Translations under genes and position numbers: made by a program
The notes under the pieces: model-generated
Told to the model about the DNA's origin: nothing
Seen by the model: only the letters and a program-made list of their open reading frames with translations
Databases searched by the model: none
In this document: piece after piece, positions 53,195 to 63,714 of the stretch
Position numbering within the stretch: the first letter of the stretch is position 1
Layout of the letters: every line of letters starts with the position of its first letter
Source: Adiantum capillus-veneris
Taxonomy: Eukaryota; Streptophyta; Polypodiopsida; Polypodiales; Pteridaceae
Direction of reading: 5' to 3'
Length of the DNA: 64,000 bases
Assembly: GCA_014529385.2 (NCBI GenBank)
Contig: CM043943.1
Location: 101,535,855 to 101,599,854, forward strand

Positions 53195-53420
53195 TGAAGT
53201 CGCGGAGCGGAGCGTGGGTTGACTCTCTCTCTCACACACACACACACACACAGTGAGCTTACACAGTACAGTACGCAGAGAACTGTTAGAAGGGTTATCT
53301 CCCAAATTCCTTAATATTCACAAAGTATAAGTTAGTATATACAAAGAGTTAGAGGGAAGTGAGTTAGGCGGGCGGCCAGCCATATCTGCATAAGAGGCCA
53401 CTTGGGCTTTAATCCCAACA
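53195..53420 (-). repeat. Copia2 5' LTR
   Basis: It is 226 bp, the same length as the other LTR. The three differences are at CpG sites, each CG in one copy and TG or CA in the other. Confidence 0.96.
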
Positions 53421-54048
53421 GAAGGAAGGTGAGCCAGTAGATACGTACATACGTAAGTTTTCATTGGCATGGGAGCGAATGTGCAAGGCCTTAGCACCAC
53501 ATGTACCCCCGCCTGACATGATTAAGAAGGACAGGTTCTTGGTTGGTTTTTGGGAGAATATACGTTGGAGAGTGGAGCTAAAGAGGCCTAGGACATATAA
53601 AGATGCATTGGAGGTATCAAGGAACAAAGAGTGGAAGCTGAGGAAAATGAGTCAGCTAGGAGTAGAGTCTTTACCCATGAGGTCTGAATTTCAGCCTATA
53701 GAGTCTTTACAAGGTCGCATGCCAGGGGTTCATCATGAACCAGTGGTTGTTGTTACTCCTCAGGTTATGCCAGCAGTGGTCACTACAGCAGTGCAAGATG
53801 ATGGGTTAAGGCAAGACATGAGGCAAGTGGTAGATTTAATGAAGAATCTCAGCCTAAACATGCTAGTTCAAGTGGGAAATAATCGAGGTCGAGGGAGGTA
53901 TGAAAATCAGCCAGGAGGTGAAGAAAGACCTAAGAATGGTGTTGGACAAAGTAATGGTAGGTTCTGGAGGCAGACGCCCACATGTTATAATTGTGGAGAG
54001 CTGGGCCACATCAGCCCACAATGTGATAAGCCACCAAGGATGGGGTGA
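53421..54048 (+). pseudogene. TatD Gag, 3' part with zinc knuckle
   Basis: After the GAAGG duplication the Gag frame resumes (GEPVDTYIRKFSLAWERM) and continues with PPPDMIKKDRFLVGFWENIRW and RTYKDALEVSRNKEWKLRKM. It reaches an intact CCHC knuckle, CYNCGELGHISPQC, near 53982-54024. It stops at 54046-54048. An RG-rich segment (NNRGRGRYENQ) precedes the knuckle. The product would package RNA in trans or cis. Confidence 0.87.
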
Positions 54049-54051
54049 GAC

Positions 54052-54907
54052 ATGTATCCATTGCCAAGACAGGTGCTAACTAGGTCAAATGATTATGGCA
54101 TCGAAATTAAGGGAGAAGAAGGAACCAATGGGTTAACCCAGGAGGAAAAGGGAAACAGAAAAGTGTTAAGTGTGGTTACCTTAGAGAAGGCATCAAAGCT
54201 AGAGGATACATTAGTAATTCCTATTGGAAAGAGGACTACAGAAGACAAGGAAGGAAGAAGTGCCCCAGGTCCTAGTAAGAAGAAGGGAAAGAGTCATGAA
54301 GGCGAGGATGTCAAGGCCAAGGAGAAAAGAAGGGACCGTCGCAAGTTTCATGTTTCAGATTTTCCACTAGGGGATGGGCAATTAAGCTATGACTTGAAGA
54401 AGGATTTGACAATCAGGAAAGCGGATGTTACTTTTGGACATCTTATAGAGATGGTGCCTAAGCTAAAGAGACAGTGGAAGAGGATGGTTAACCCAATGGA
54501 GAAAGAGCAAGAGAGAGATTCAGTAAAGGTATTGGCAATGGATGAGCTACCCGACATTTGCCCAATAGTAGATGTGTGGCACAAAAGAAAAAATCTAGGA
54601 CAATTAAGGTTATGTGGATGGTGGAGCCCGAATATGCGTCATAACACACTCATGCGTTGAGAAGATGGGTCTCACAGTGAATGGGGTGTCAGGCTTCCGG
54701 ATCAGATTGGCAAACCACCATCAACAAGTAAAATTTTTGGGTGTTGTAAAGAGCTTAGAAGTGGAGGCATATGATGCAAAGGCGGTGGTTGATTTTCATG
54801 TGATGCCAGCGGGGTTGGGAGCATATCCTATTATACTAGGCAGACCATGGTTACGTGCAGTGGGAGCTATTCAAGATTGGCAACGTGGTACGATTAGCCT
54901 CTATTGA
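54052..54907 (+). pseudogene. TatD protease and linker
   Basis: A basic linker (PSKKKGKSHEGEDVKAKEKRR, HVSDFPLGDGQLSYDLKKDL) matches the pre-protease linkers of TatA-C. The frame 54052-54660 shifts near 54605 into 54614-54907, which carries DGGARICVITHSCVEKMGLT and AYPIILGRPWLRAVGAIQDW. The motif is again Asp-Gly-Gly. The protease fold is inferred from these ends of the domain. One frameshift makes this copy defective. Confidence 0.8.
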
Positions 54908-54934
54908 AAGATAGGTGCCAAGAAGCTTTATAAT

Positions 54935-55429
54935 ATGGACACAAGGAAACGATTGGAGGAGCTTTATGAAGATGAGGATGAGTCTAGTGATGAAGACTAC
55001 TATTCCATAGTGACTGATGAGGATAGTGATAGTACTACCAGCAGTGATGAGGATGCTGGTGGTGCAGTTCTTTTGATGGACAAAGAAATCCAGGAGTCTC
55101 GTTTAGCTGCATTTCCAAATGAGGTTGAGGATGAAAGTGAAGGTCCTTATGAACTGATTGAAGGTCTGATGCAAACCAAGGTTGAATTGTCAAAGAAGCA
55201 GGAATTGATGACACACATGATCAGTGGAGACCTCTTAGCTATGGAGAAGGAGATATGTTTTCACATGCAGGTCTATGCCAAAGTAATTGATGGTTTTCTT
55301 GATGCAAGGTTGATATATGGCATCTCTACAAGTTTTCCTTGGGAACCAGGTGGAACCTTGATTAAGTTTTTGATGCAGGGAATGCAAAGTGGTTTTGTGT
55401 GGGATCTAGGTGGAATGAGCATCTATTAG
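54935..55429 (+). CDS. TatD acidic linker and truncated pre-RT segment
   Basis: A 164-codon open frame contains a strongly acidic Ser-rich stretch (EDEDESSDEDYYSIVTDEDS), as found between protease and reverse transcriptase in TatA-C. A segment weakly like their pre-RT helix (ELMTHMISGDLLAMEKEICF) follows. It then passes into unrelated sequence and stops. No reverse transcriptase, RNase H or integrase follows before LTR C, so the element depends on enzymes from another element if it ever moved. Whether this is a deletion or a stable non-autonomous form is open. Confidence 0.6.
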   Translation: MDTRKRLEELYEDEDESSDEDYYSIVTDEDSDSTTSSDEDAGGAVLLMDKEIQESRLAAFPNEVEDESEGPYELIEGLMQTKVELSKKQELMTHMISGDLLAMEKEICFHMQVYAKVIDGFLDARLIYGISTSFPWEPGGTLIKFLMQGMQSGFVWDLGGMSIY

Positions 55430-55613
55430 TGTTGTTGTTGCTGAGCATGAATGCTCTAGCAGTCTAGGGGATGGGCAAATTATGTCATGAGTTTTTTGGA
55501 GCAAGGGATTGCGCATATGTACATACCCATGCATGGTGCATCAAATAAAGGATTGCCCATTTTCCAGATCCAGGTGGTTACATGGGGCCCACATGTGTAC
55601 AGGTAGGACAACA
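55430..55613 (+). other. TatD 3' untranslated region
   Basis: This noncoding sequence leads into LTR C and contains the CCCATTTTCCAGATCCAGGTGG stretch shared with the end of internal region 1. No clear polypurine tract is visible; AGGTAGGACAACA precedes the LTR. Confidence 0.6.
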
Positions 55614-56565
55614 TGTACATAGTGCATCTTTTTTCACTATCACCAGTACCAGCGTGTTTTTTCTATAATAATGAGGAGTTGGTAGTGCGTAAAACTTCTC
55701 GAGGAAGCTATCCACGGGCCGACGACATGAGGTAAGTAGGTGCGTCAGATGGCATCTAGTGGCGTCACGAGGGCGAATGGGGTCAATACTTGCACGTGGA
55801 GAAGTACGGACACAACGTGGGTGTTTCCTTGTGATCATTATGCAAAAATGTCATCATGAGGACCATATTTTGGGGACACTTCACGGGGTGGCGGGATGCA
55901 TTATGGAAAAATTTGAGTGCCAGGTGTGCGCATGGATGCAGCAGGGTGACAACTATGCACTGCGAGGTAAGTTTTTGGCCTGTTCGGGGTTCGTTTGAGG
56001 TCATCTAAAAGGCCAAGGGTGCCCAAGTAATAAAGCTAAGTGTGGGAACTGAAAAAACTAAGAGAAGACCATAAAAAACGTGGAGAGAAGAGGAGGAGCA
56101 GCCGCAACTGTGTTTTTGCTCATTTTGGAGCCTGTTTTGGCCGTAAACTGCTCATCCGAGGTCGGATTTGAGCACTTTGACATTGTAGACTAGGGTTTTG
56201 GGCCGTTCCGGATGCGATGGAGCTGCCCATTTTTTCAAATTCCTCACTGTTTTTCTGTTGTTTTGGCTGTGTAAGTTTCTCCTATGAGTGAAGCTTCTGC
56301 TCCAATTTGTGATTGTATCTGGTATCTTTTACCCCTATTGTGTGAGCTATTTGCCCTATTCGTGTTGTCCCAAGCTCTATTGACTCTAAACATCAGAAAT
56401 TATCCTCTTTTGAGCTGAGGTTTTTGGTTGGGCGTGTGTGTGTGTGTGTGTGTGGGTGTGTGTGTCTTTGTGTGGAGTGGGTAAACGGGTAGACTCTCTC
56501 CTGTCACTCCATAGGTGTGTTCCCTGTCTCGGCCAGGTGTGTTGTGTAAGGCGAGTGGTGCCCCA

Positions 56566-56637
<72 letters not shown>

Positions 56638-56699
56638 CCTTCCACGAGTGTGTGTCGGGTCATTATAGAGGCGTTCTGTGTGTTTTCATCCCGCCCACA
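55614..56699 (+). repeat. TatD LTR C (3' LTR)
   Basis: It is about 1086 bp, TGTACATAG to CGCCCACA. It holds an uninterrupted Copia1 target site near 55777-55787. The GT run at 56568-56635 is expanded relative to LTRs A and B. Sequence after 56699 is unrelated to A or B flanks. Confidence 0.87.
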
Positions 56700-58185
56700 A
56701 CGGGGCCAATGGTAAAGGGGCCCAAATGAGAGATGGTCTATCAAAGAGCAAGGCTAACAAATGGATCATAAGACCTTAGGGTTAGCTTCATTGAAGACCT
56801 CCAATAATGTGTGTAAAAGGCCTTTGACCTTAGGTAAGCTAGCGTTGAGCTTGAGGCGCGGGAACCCGACCCACCTCGAGGTGCTTGTCCTACTTGTCAT
56901 GCTTGATGACTGAGGTACTTGCGGTGATTGATGATTGAGGTGCTTGAGGTGCTTAATTATTGAGATGCTTGAGGTGCTTGACATTCTTGAGATGCTAGGG
57001 TTGCACTTGTGGTGAGAACCCAAGTAGCCCAAGCTTAAAGTGCTTATGAGCCAAGCTTGTGGTGGGAACTCGGCCTATGCATGAGGGGCTTGAGGTGTCA
57101 AAAATTCAAAGATTCAATCCCCACAAGGAGGGGGAAAGCCCTACGTGAGGGGGGATGAGAGAGAACACCCACACACTCACACAAGGCATGCATGGTACAA
57201 AGAAAGCAAAAGGGACACTTGTCAAGTTCCTCCTCATGTTGCTCTCATGGTGTGCCTAAAGCCTATTGGTTGGCCACCCAAGGGGTCCAATAATAATTTA
57301 GGAGATTTAATTAAATAATTTAGCATTTATCTAGCCGTCTCTCTCAAAGGGGAAAGGGGGACACTTGTCTCAAGGATACCCTTGCTGCTTGTGATTGGCT
57401 AGGCGTGAAGGGGTCCAATGAGCTTCAAGCATGAGCTACAAGGGGGGGTCGACCCAAGCAAGCTAGGGGGTTTCTTAGGGGGTATACTCACCCACACACA
57501 CTCACAAACACTCTCATCGTGTGCTATGCAAAGTGCAAGAGCTCCCTCTCCTTCTCCAAGCAAGTAGAGGTTGAGAGCCTACACCAACACTCTTGGATAT
57601 GGAGTGCAAATCCAACCAAGAGCCATGCTTCAATGCTTAAGCTTTCCATCTCCTTCTTCTTCATTACTATGCTATTATGTATGCTGCAAAAAGAGTTATG
57701 ATAAGTGAGGAACTAATTCTTTCTCCTACGAAATGTTTCTTCTTCCTCTTCCCTACCCTCATTCCTTGCTAGCTCTCTTCACCTTCGAAGGTGTTTGAGG
57801 TGTTGGGACTGAGGCTTGGGATAGTTAAATCTTTCTTCAAGTTTATGTTATGTTTGTGATGCATGAAGCTTTCCATATTCATTGCATCACCTAGGTCACA
57901 AGGAACACAAAGATTGTATTGTAACAAGTCTCTCTTAATGGGAGAAATCATAATGCAAATGCCTATTGGAGGGGGGACCGGCTCCACATAAATCCGGTTC
58001 TCAACTGTTGTCATGTTCTCTAAATTCTCTCTCTTGCAAAGTATTGTTCATGCCAAGTTAAGTAATTTCTATGATTATGTTGTTATCTTCAATTATGTTC
58101 ACCCGTTATGCTCAGAAAGTCATTTCTCAAAAGTACTCTCATTAATTTTCGCTACTCTCAAATTAAATAGGCCAATTTCATTACA
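56700..58185 (+). repeat. Probable 5' LTR region of the chromovirus, boundary unresolved
   Basis: The region ends ...CAATTTCATTACA just before the primer site, as an LTR should. However, the first 286 bp of the 3' LTR (from 63715) are not recognisable here by eye, so the LTR may be 5'-truncated, long or highly diverged. An imperfect repeat of TGAGGTGCTTGA units lies at about 56908-56995. Confidence 0.4.
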
Positions 58186-58186
58186 T

Positions 58187-58198
58187 TGGTATCAGAGA
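58187..58198 (+). promoter_or_regulatory. Chromovirus primer-binding site
   Basis: TGGTATCAGAGA complements the 3' end of initiator tRNA-Met over at least 11 bases, the usual primer of chromoviruses. A 400-bp leader without a recognisable gene separates it from the gag ATG at 58600. Confidence 0.85.
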
Positions 58199-58599
58199 AT
58201 TTGGTTTCTCTTTTCTTGCTTAAGAGGAGAGGTCCTTAAGTAGCCTATAAATGGTTGATGTTGTTAGTTATATTAGGGTAAGTGGAACTGGGATCTATTA
58301 TCAGTTTTGTTGAGCTCACTATGTGGGGGATGGTGCACACCTCGGGAGATTTGGAATTAATAATGGGGTCTTTTTAGACTTGCCTACGGCTTTACCATTA
58401 TTGAGCCATAGGAAGTACGAAAGGAGCTAGCCCTTGGCAACTCTGCTATGTTAGACATACTCCTCTACTCTCTATAATTAACCACTTCGAGCCATGAGTG
58501 TAAATACTTAAGAGCCGATTTTCAAAGGCTAAGAGGAGTGGCAACTAAGGTTTTGAATTGCCAAAGCATACACTAAGTACATACATAAATTTTTTTAAC

Positions 58600-60651
58600 A
58601 TGGATGACAATAATCAAGAGAGTAGAATCAACATTGATAGCTTTGATTTTGCACATGAAGGTGCTAATGATGATGCTCCCATGTTTGTGAATTATCTCGT
58701 CACTAGGTTGCAGCAAGCTATGGGCAACTCTGCTTTGCAAGCCGAAGTTACTTCAACAACTTCGTGTTTATGGAATTTCCCTTCCTCTCCAAGAGAAGAG
58801 AGAGATCTTAGGAGTCCTCTTGAAGAGACCCCCAAAAGATGACTCTCTCCCATTCGAGAGGAGGAATCCAAAGAGAAAGAAAGCAATGAAAGTTTAAGTT
58901 CCTCTGAAGATGTGGCTCCACAAAGACGGTGGTCTAGACGATCGCCCACTCCTCCCAAGAGGAAAAGATCAACACATAGTCCTTCTCCTCATCACTCTGA
59001 AAGGCAAGAGAGGAAACAAAGGAAGAAAAGAGCTAGGAAGAGGTCACTCTCTTCTCCTTCTTCTTCACCTTCCTCCTCTTTTGAAGAAAGTTATGGTTAT
59101 TCTCCTAGAGGATACAAGAGGGGAGGACATCGCAAATCATTTCCTACATGGCGAAGGTCACAAAAGCTAAAGAAGTTCAAGAAGGGAGGAAAGAGTATCT
59201 CTTTTCTCACCTATGATGGCACCTTCGGTGCTACCTACAAAGTGTTGGCTTTCATCCAGCAATTTGATGTGGCCTTTGGAGATGAGGGCTTCACATAGTC
59301 CTCTAAGCTACGCCATGTAGCTATGCACTTCCAAATATGCCTTCGTGGAAATGGTGAAGCCCCAAAGACATGGAAAACTCTACGAGTTTCCATCATGAAG
59401 CAATTCCTTGCAAGCGATGCAAAGGAAAAAGTGCTTACCGAATGGCGCAGCTTGAAGCTCCTCTCCCATGAGTCTATCCACAAATATGTAGACAAGTTTT
59501 GGGATTTACATCTCAAGGCTACTGTCTTTCAAAAGATAGACTTTGCTGAGCAAAGGCAACAATTCTGTGCGGGATTACTTGAAGAGATGGCCAAATACAT
59601 CAACTCTCAACGGCCTGGTACTATTAAAGAAGTAATCCATCACACCATGGTTGCTTCACACATCAATTTCCATCAAGGGGCTAGACGTAATGTCAAGCCC
59701 ATGGAAAACAAAGACAAAAATGATGCAAAGAGAGAAACCAAAGTTCAAAATACTTCCCAAGTCAATTCCAACCAAAACAACAATCGGTCCAAGGAGAAGG
59801 GAGTTTACAAAGGTAAAAACAAACTCTCTCCCGAAGAGCTTGAAGCTTTTCGCAAGGACCATAAGTGTTTCAAGTGTGGGGAGCAAGGACATGGCTATCG
59901 TTCTTGCCCCAAGAAGAATACTTGCAATGAGACTCCTAGTGCTTCCACCATCAAAGATCCAAAAGAGGATGATCATTGCAAAGTATCATCACTTTCCTAT
60001 GCTTGGGGAAAGGTAAGAGAGCATGATGCCTTCATCTTGTTTGACCCTGGCTCTACTCTTAACTTCATATCAATGGAGTTGGCCACCAAGTTGGACATTC
60101 AAGCTTTTGAGATGGGAGATATAGTAGTGGCTAATGCAGCTTTCAAGGGACAACAAGCCTTCGTTACTCCCTTGATTGGGAAGTTGAGGCTTAATGTCCA
60201 AAGCTATGTCAAAAAGGAAGACTTCTTCATCTCTCCTCTCCAACATGAGGATGTTATCCTAGGGGAACCATGGTTTGATCGCATGGCTGCCAACATGAAG
60301 TTCCTTGAAAGGAGAATCTACTTCAACTACAGAGGAAAGAACATGTATATAGATGCTAGTGAGTGTGGTCGCACTATTCCACTTGTAAATCCTCTTGCTT
60401 TTGATAATTCAATGAAGAGCTCAGTTTTTGCGTACATGATTTTTGTCAAAGAGTCTCTAAAAGATACTAATGTTTCATCAAATGTAAATGGTAGGAATCA
60501 AGAAGAGTTAGACTTGTCTAATTTTCTAAAAGGATTCCAAGATGTATTCATCGATGATATCCCTATGGACTTACCTCCAAAACGAGGGGATGATGACCAT
60601 CGTATTGAGCTCCTTCCTGGAAGCTCACCACCTAACAAGCCTCCTTATTGA
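58600..60651 (+). pseudogene. Chromovirus Gag and protease with SR-rich N-terminal region
   Basis: The ATG at 58600 opens MDDNNQESRINIDSFDFAH. One frame runs to 60651, broken by TGA (58840) and TAG (59296). Before the capsid domain there is a long Arg/Ser/Lys-rich segment (about 58915-59190; RRWSRRSPTPPKRKRSTHS and onward) of a kind usual in splicing factors, not typical Gags. The capsid pattern follows (RVSIMKQFLASDAKEKVLTEW, HESIHKYVDKFWDLH), then a knuckle (CFKCGEQGHGYRSC) and protease with LFDPGSTLNFIS, Asp-Pro-Gly instead of Asp-Ser/Thr-Gly. The TGA at 60649-60651 follows PPY, where Arg (CGA) is expected. Confidence 0.88.
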
Positions 60652-61512
60652 GTCTCACAAGCTCAACAAGAGGAGATCATGAGGCAAGTACAAGAGCTGG
60701 TAGACAAAGGGATGGTGAGGCCTAGTTCCTCTCCCTTCTGTTCTCCATTCCTTTTAGTGCAAAATAAAGATGGTACATACCGTATGTGTGTGGACTATCG
60801 AGCACTAAACCATATCACTATCAAAAACAGATTTTCCATACCTTGGGTAGAAGATTTGTTTGATAAGCTACAAGGCTTGACCTACTTCAGTAGGATTGAC
60901 CTTAAGAGTGGCTATCATCAAATAAGGATAGTGGATGAAGATATCTTAAAGACCACGTTTCGCACAACGTTTGGTCTTTATGAATATCTAGTCATGCCTT
61001 TTGGCTTGACTAATGCACCAGCTACATTCAATCGTTTGATGGAGAAAATTTTTAGACCATATCGTAAATTCACTAGAGTGTTCTTTGATGATATCATCAT
61101 CTACTCCAAGTCTTTGGAGGAACATAAGCAACATCTCCAAGTGATTTTTCAAGCATTGAGGGAGAACAAGCTTTTTCTCAACCAAAAGAAAAGCGAATTC
61201 TTCCTTCAAGAGATTCAATACCTAGTTCATATTATCCTAAATATGGTATCCAAATGGATCCATCAAAGTTAGAGGTAATAAAATCATGGCCTAACCCACA
61301 TCTACATGAGCTAAGAACTTTGTTGGTATGTGTGCATACTATAGACGCTTCATAGCAAAATTCTCTCAAGTAGCAGGACCACTACACGACTTAACTAAGA
61401 AGAACGTTAAGTTTGTATGGACTGCTAAGGAGCAAAATGTTTTTGAAAAGCTCAAAGAGAAGCTTACTTCCCAACCAGTCCCTCGTGCTTCTGGATCTCT
61501 CAAAGCCATTTG
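60652..61512 (+). pseudogene. Chromovirus reverse transcriptase
   Basis: It is in the gag frame after the TGA: QEEIMRQVQELVDKGMVRPS, YRMCVDYRALNHITIKNRFS, FSRIDLKSGYHQIRI, PFGLTNAPATFNRLM and the catalytic VFFDDIIIYS (near 61078-61107). A frameshift near 61240 and another near 61325 lead to CAYYRRFIAKFSQVAGPLHDL, the RT-RNase H junction. The intact protein would copy element RNA. Confidence 0.92.
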
Positions 61513-62884
61513 AGGTCCAATGTGATGCTTGTGGTGATTGCCTTGGAGCAGTTTTGCTTCAAGAAGGGCATGCCATAGTATATGAGAGCCGAAGGCTCAA
61601 TATTGATGAACGAGTCTTGGGCATTTATGAGAAAGAGCTTTTAGCTGTTCTACATGCCCTAGACACATGGAAGCACTACCTACTGGGGACTCCATTTATC
61701 CTACGAACCGACCACCAAAGTCTCAAGTATTTCATGAGGCAAACCAAGCTTTCCGACAAACAAATGAGGTGGGCAAATTTTCTTCCGCAATTTAATTTCC
61801 ATATTGCTCACATAGCTGGTAATCACAATCAAGTGGCCGATGCACTTTCACGACGACTCAAAGTTAATGCGGTGTCTATAGCTACTCACATTGATCTATC
61901 CTCTATGATAGATGAGTATGCTACTGACCCTGAATTTAGAGACATAATGTCAGCCCTTGCTTTGGGGAAGAAAGAGGAACAATTCACCTTGCAGGCTGGT
62001 TATCTTCTCCACGGCAATAGGCTATGTGTTACCCATTCCCTTCGTGAGAAAGTTATGTATGAATCCCATGCTCCTCCATATGTGGGGCATAGAGGTATTC
62101 AACCTACTCTCCCAGGAGTAGAGACATACTTCTATTTGCCTACCATGAAAGTGGAAATACAAGAGTATGTTTCAAAATGTGTAGTATGCCAAAAGACCAA
62201 GTGTGATAGAGGGAAGCAACTTGGATTACTCGAGCCATTGCCTATCCCAAATTCACCATGGGAGAGTATATCCATGGATTTCATCTTTGGAATACCCAAG
62301 TCTATCCATGGGAATATAGGAATATGGACACTAGTTGACATGTTTAGCAAGCAAGCACATTTTATTCCTTTCAAAAAGACTATTAAGGCACATCAAATGG
62401 CAACTCTCTTCATATCTCAGATTTTCAAGCACCATGGATTACCCACATCCATCGTGTCAGATAGAGATCCTAGAATGACCAATAATTTCTGGAAAGGTCT
62501 CTTTGAAAATCTAGGAACAAGATTGAATTTCTCTTCGGTCTATCACCCACAAACGGATGGCCAAAGTGAGATAGCCAATCTTACGATACTCGATCTACTC
62601 AAGACTTATGTTACCGAAGTAGATCAATGCTCACAATGGGAAAAGGACTTACCTCTTGTAGAGTATGCCTACAATAATAATGTACATACTTCTACTGGAA
62701 AATCACCTTTTGAGATCATTGAGGGAAGACCTAAAAGTCCATTGCTACTCAAAGTACATGGGAAGATCTTCGCCCTGCCGATGAGTATAGCTGTGACCTA
62801 CAAGAATCTTTTCAAAAGATTAAGGAGGCTATATCCATCTCTCAACAAAGGCAAAAAGCTACTGATAAGCACAGAAGAGCCTTA
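61413..62884 (+). pseudogene. Chromovirus RNase H and integrase
   Basis: RNase H is recognised by FEVQCDACGDCLGAVLLQEG, YEKELLAVLHALDTWKHYLLG and LRTDHQSLKYF. No second RNase H follows. Integrase has an HHCC finger (SHAPPYVGHRGIQ, CVVCQKTK), the catalytic residues in SMDFIFGIPKS and VSDRDPRMTNNFW, and a Glu in HPQTDGQSEIAN. It then runs YAYNNNVHTSTGKSPFEI. The frame ends at 62883-62885, and the C-terminal part continues in the next frame. Confidence 0.92.
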
Positions 62885-63355
62885 ATGTTCAAAGAAAATG
62901 ATTGGGTGTTACTCAAGTTTCCTAAGGATCGATTAAGGCAAACGACGGGCAAAAATCCTACGGGCCATCAAAAGTATTATGCTAAACTAGCAAAAAGATA
63001 CTATGGTCCTTTCCAAATCTTGAAGCCCATCAATGAGACGTCTTATCAACTCAAGTTGCCCAACCATTGGCTCATACACAATTCCTTTCATGTAAGCGTA
63101 CTTAAGCCCTACAAAGGAGAGCCACCAACTGAACCAATTATTGAAGACCCTCCCGAAGTTGAAGACCGAGAAGAGGTGCTACAACCCGAAGCTGTTCTTC
63201 GGCATAAAGACAAGGTACTACGACATGGTAAGATTATCCGGTAGTATCTTATTAAGTTCAAAAATTGTGCTTTTGAAGATGCTAGATGGATGCAAGGAAT
63301 ACAGCTTCCGGATAGTATGAACCTTGTCAATGCTTACAATGCTACATTAGAGTAA
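62885..63355 (+). pseudogene. Chromovirus integrase C-terminus and degenerate chromodomain
   Basis: The GPF/Y-type module is seen as [23 protein letters not shown] and [12 protein letters not shown]. After an acidic linker comes [18 protein letters not shown], a TAG at 63242-63244 (CAG expected), then YLIKFKNCAFEDARWMQGIQ, ending at 63353-63355. This is the chromodomain-like layout that targets chromoviruses to certain chromatin. Several conserved aromatic positions are changed, with Lys-Phe-Lys-Asn where Lys-Trp-Lys-Gly is usual. Confidence 0.78.
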
Positions 63356-63714
63356 GCAAATATACAAATCTCCTTTAAATGACTCATGTTTTTGTCTTAT
63401 AAGACTAGTCCTCTTTTTAATTGTGCACAAATTTAACTAGTATGCATGCTTAGAATCATGTTTGTGATGACGAAGTCTCTCAAACACCGAGTAGAATTTG
63501 TCACTCTACTTTGGGAGAATGAAATGGACTAAAGAGTAGACATGCTTGCGGCAGCTATGTCTCCCAAGCACCCAATGGATTAGTCATCCATCTTGGAAAG
63601 ATGTCATAGGGTAAAAAGGGATCCTCTACCCGCTAAGTTAAATTGACTAATGACTAAGGCTTTATCTCTTCTACCTCATAGTCGAGGACGACTATGATTT
63701 CAAGAGAGAGGTAA
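63356..63714 (+). promoter_or_regulatory. Chromovirus 3' untranslated region and polypurine tract
   Basis: Noncoding sequence ends in CAAGAGAGAGGTAA (63701-63714) directly before a TGTCATAAAATC LTR start. The GAGAGAGGTAATGTCA junction is the usual form of plant chromovirus 3' ends. No further gene is seen. Confidence 0.75.

Larger units (their letters stand above)
47879..53420 (-). mobile_element. Copia2: young, nearly intact Ty1/copia element
   Basis: It is 5542 bp with two 226-bp LTRs that differ at three positions only. A perfect GAAGG duplication flanks it (47874-47878, 53421-53425). It has an initiator-Met primer site, one polyprotein region and a polypurine tract (complement of 48105-48117). 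Two lesions break the polyprotein: a one-base deletion near 50245 and one TAG at about 48516-48518. It is the youngest-looking insertion in the window. Confidence 0.96.
18543..56699 (+). mobile_element. TatD: three-LTR tandem of a gag-protease-only Tat-like element
   Basis: Three related LTRs (A, B, C) are separated by a short internal region (44368-45514) and a long one (46532-55613). LTR A is split by Copia1. Internal 1 keeps the primer site and leader ORF d but lacks gag. Internal 2 has ORF d, gag (split by Copia2), protease and an acidic linker, and then goes to the 3' end without reverse transcriptase, RNase H or integrase. The shared leader ORF d, primer site and Gag tie it to TatA-C. 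The arrangement suggests LTR-LTR recombination or tandem integration of a non-autonomous element. Confidence 0.85.
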
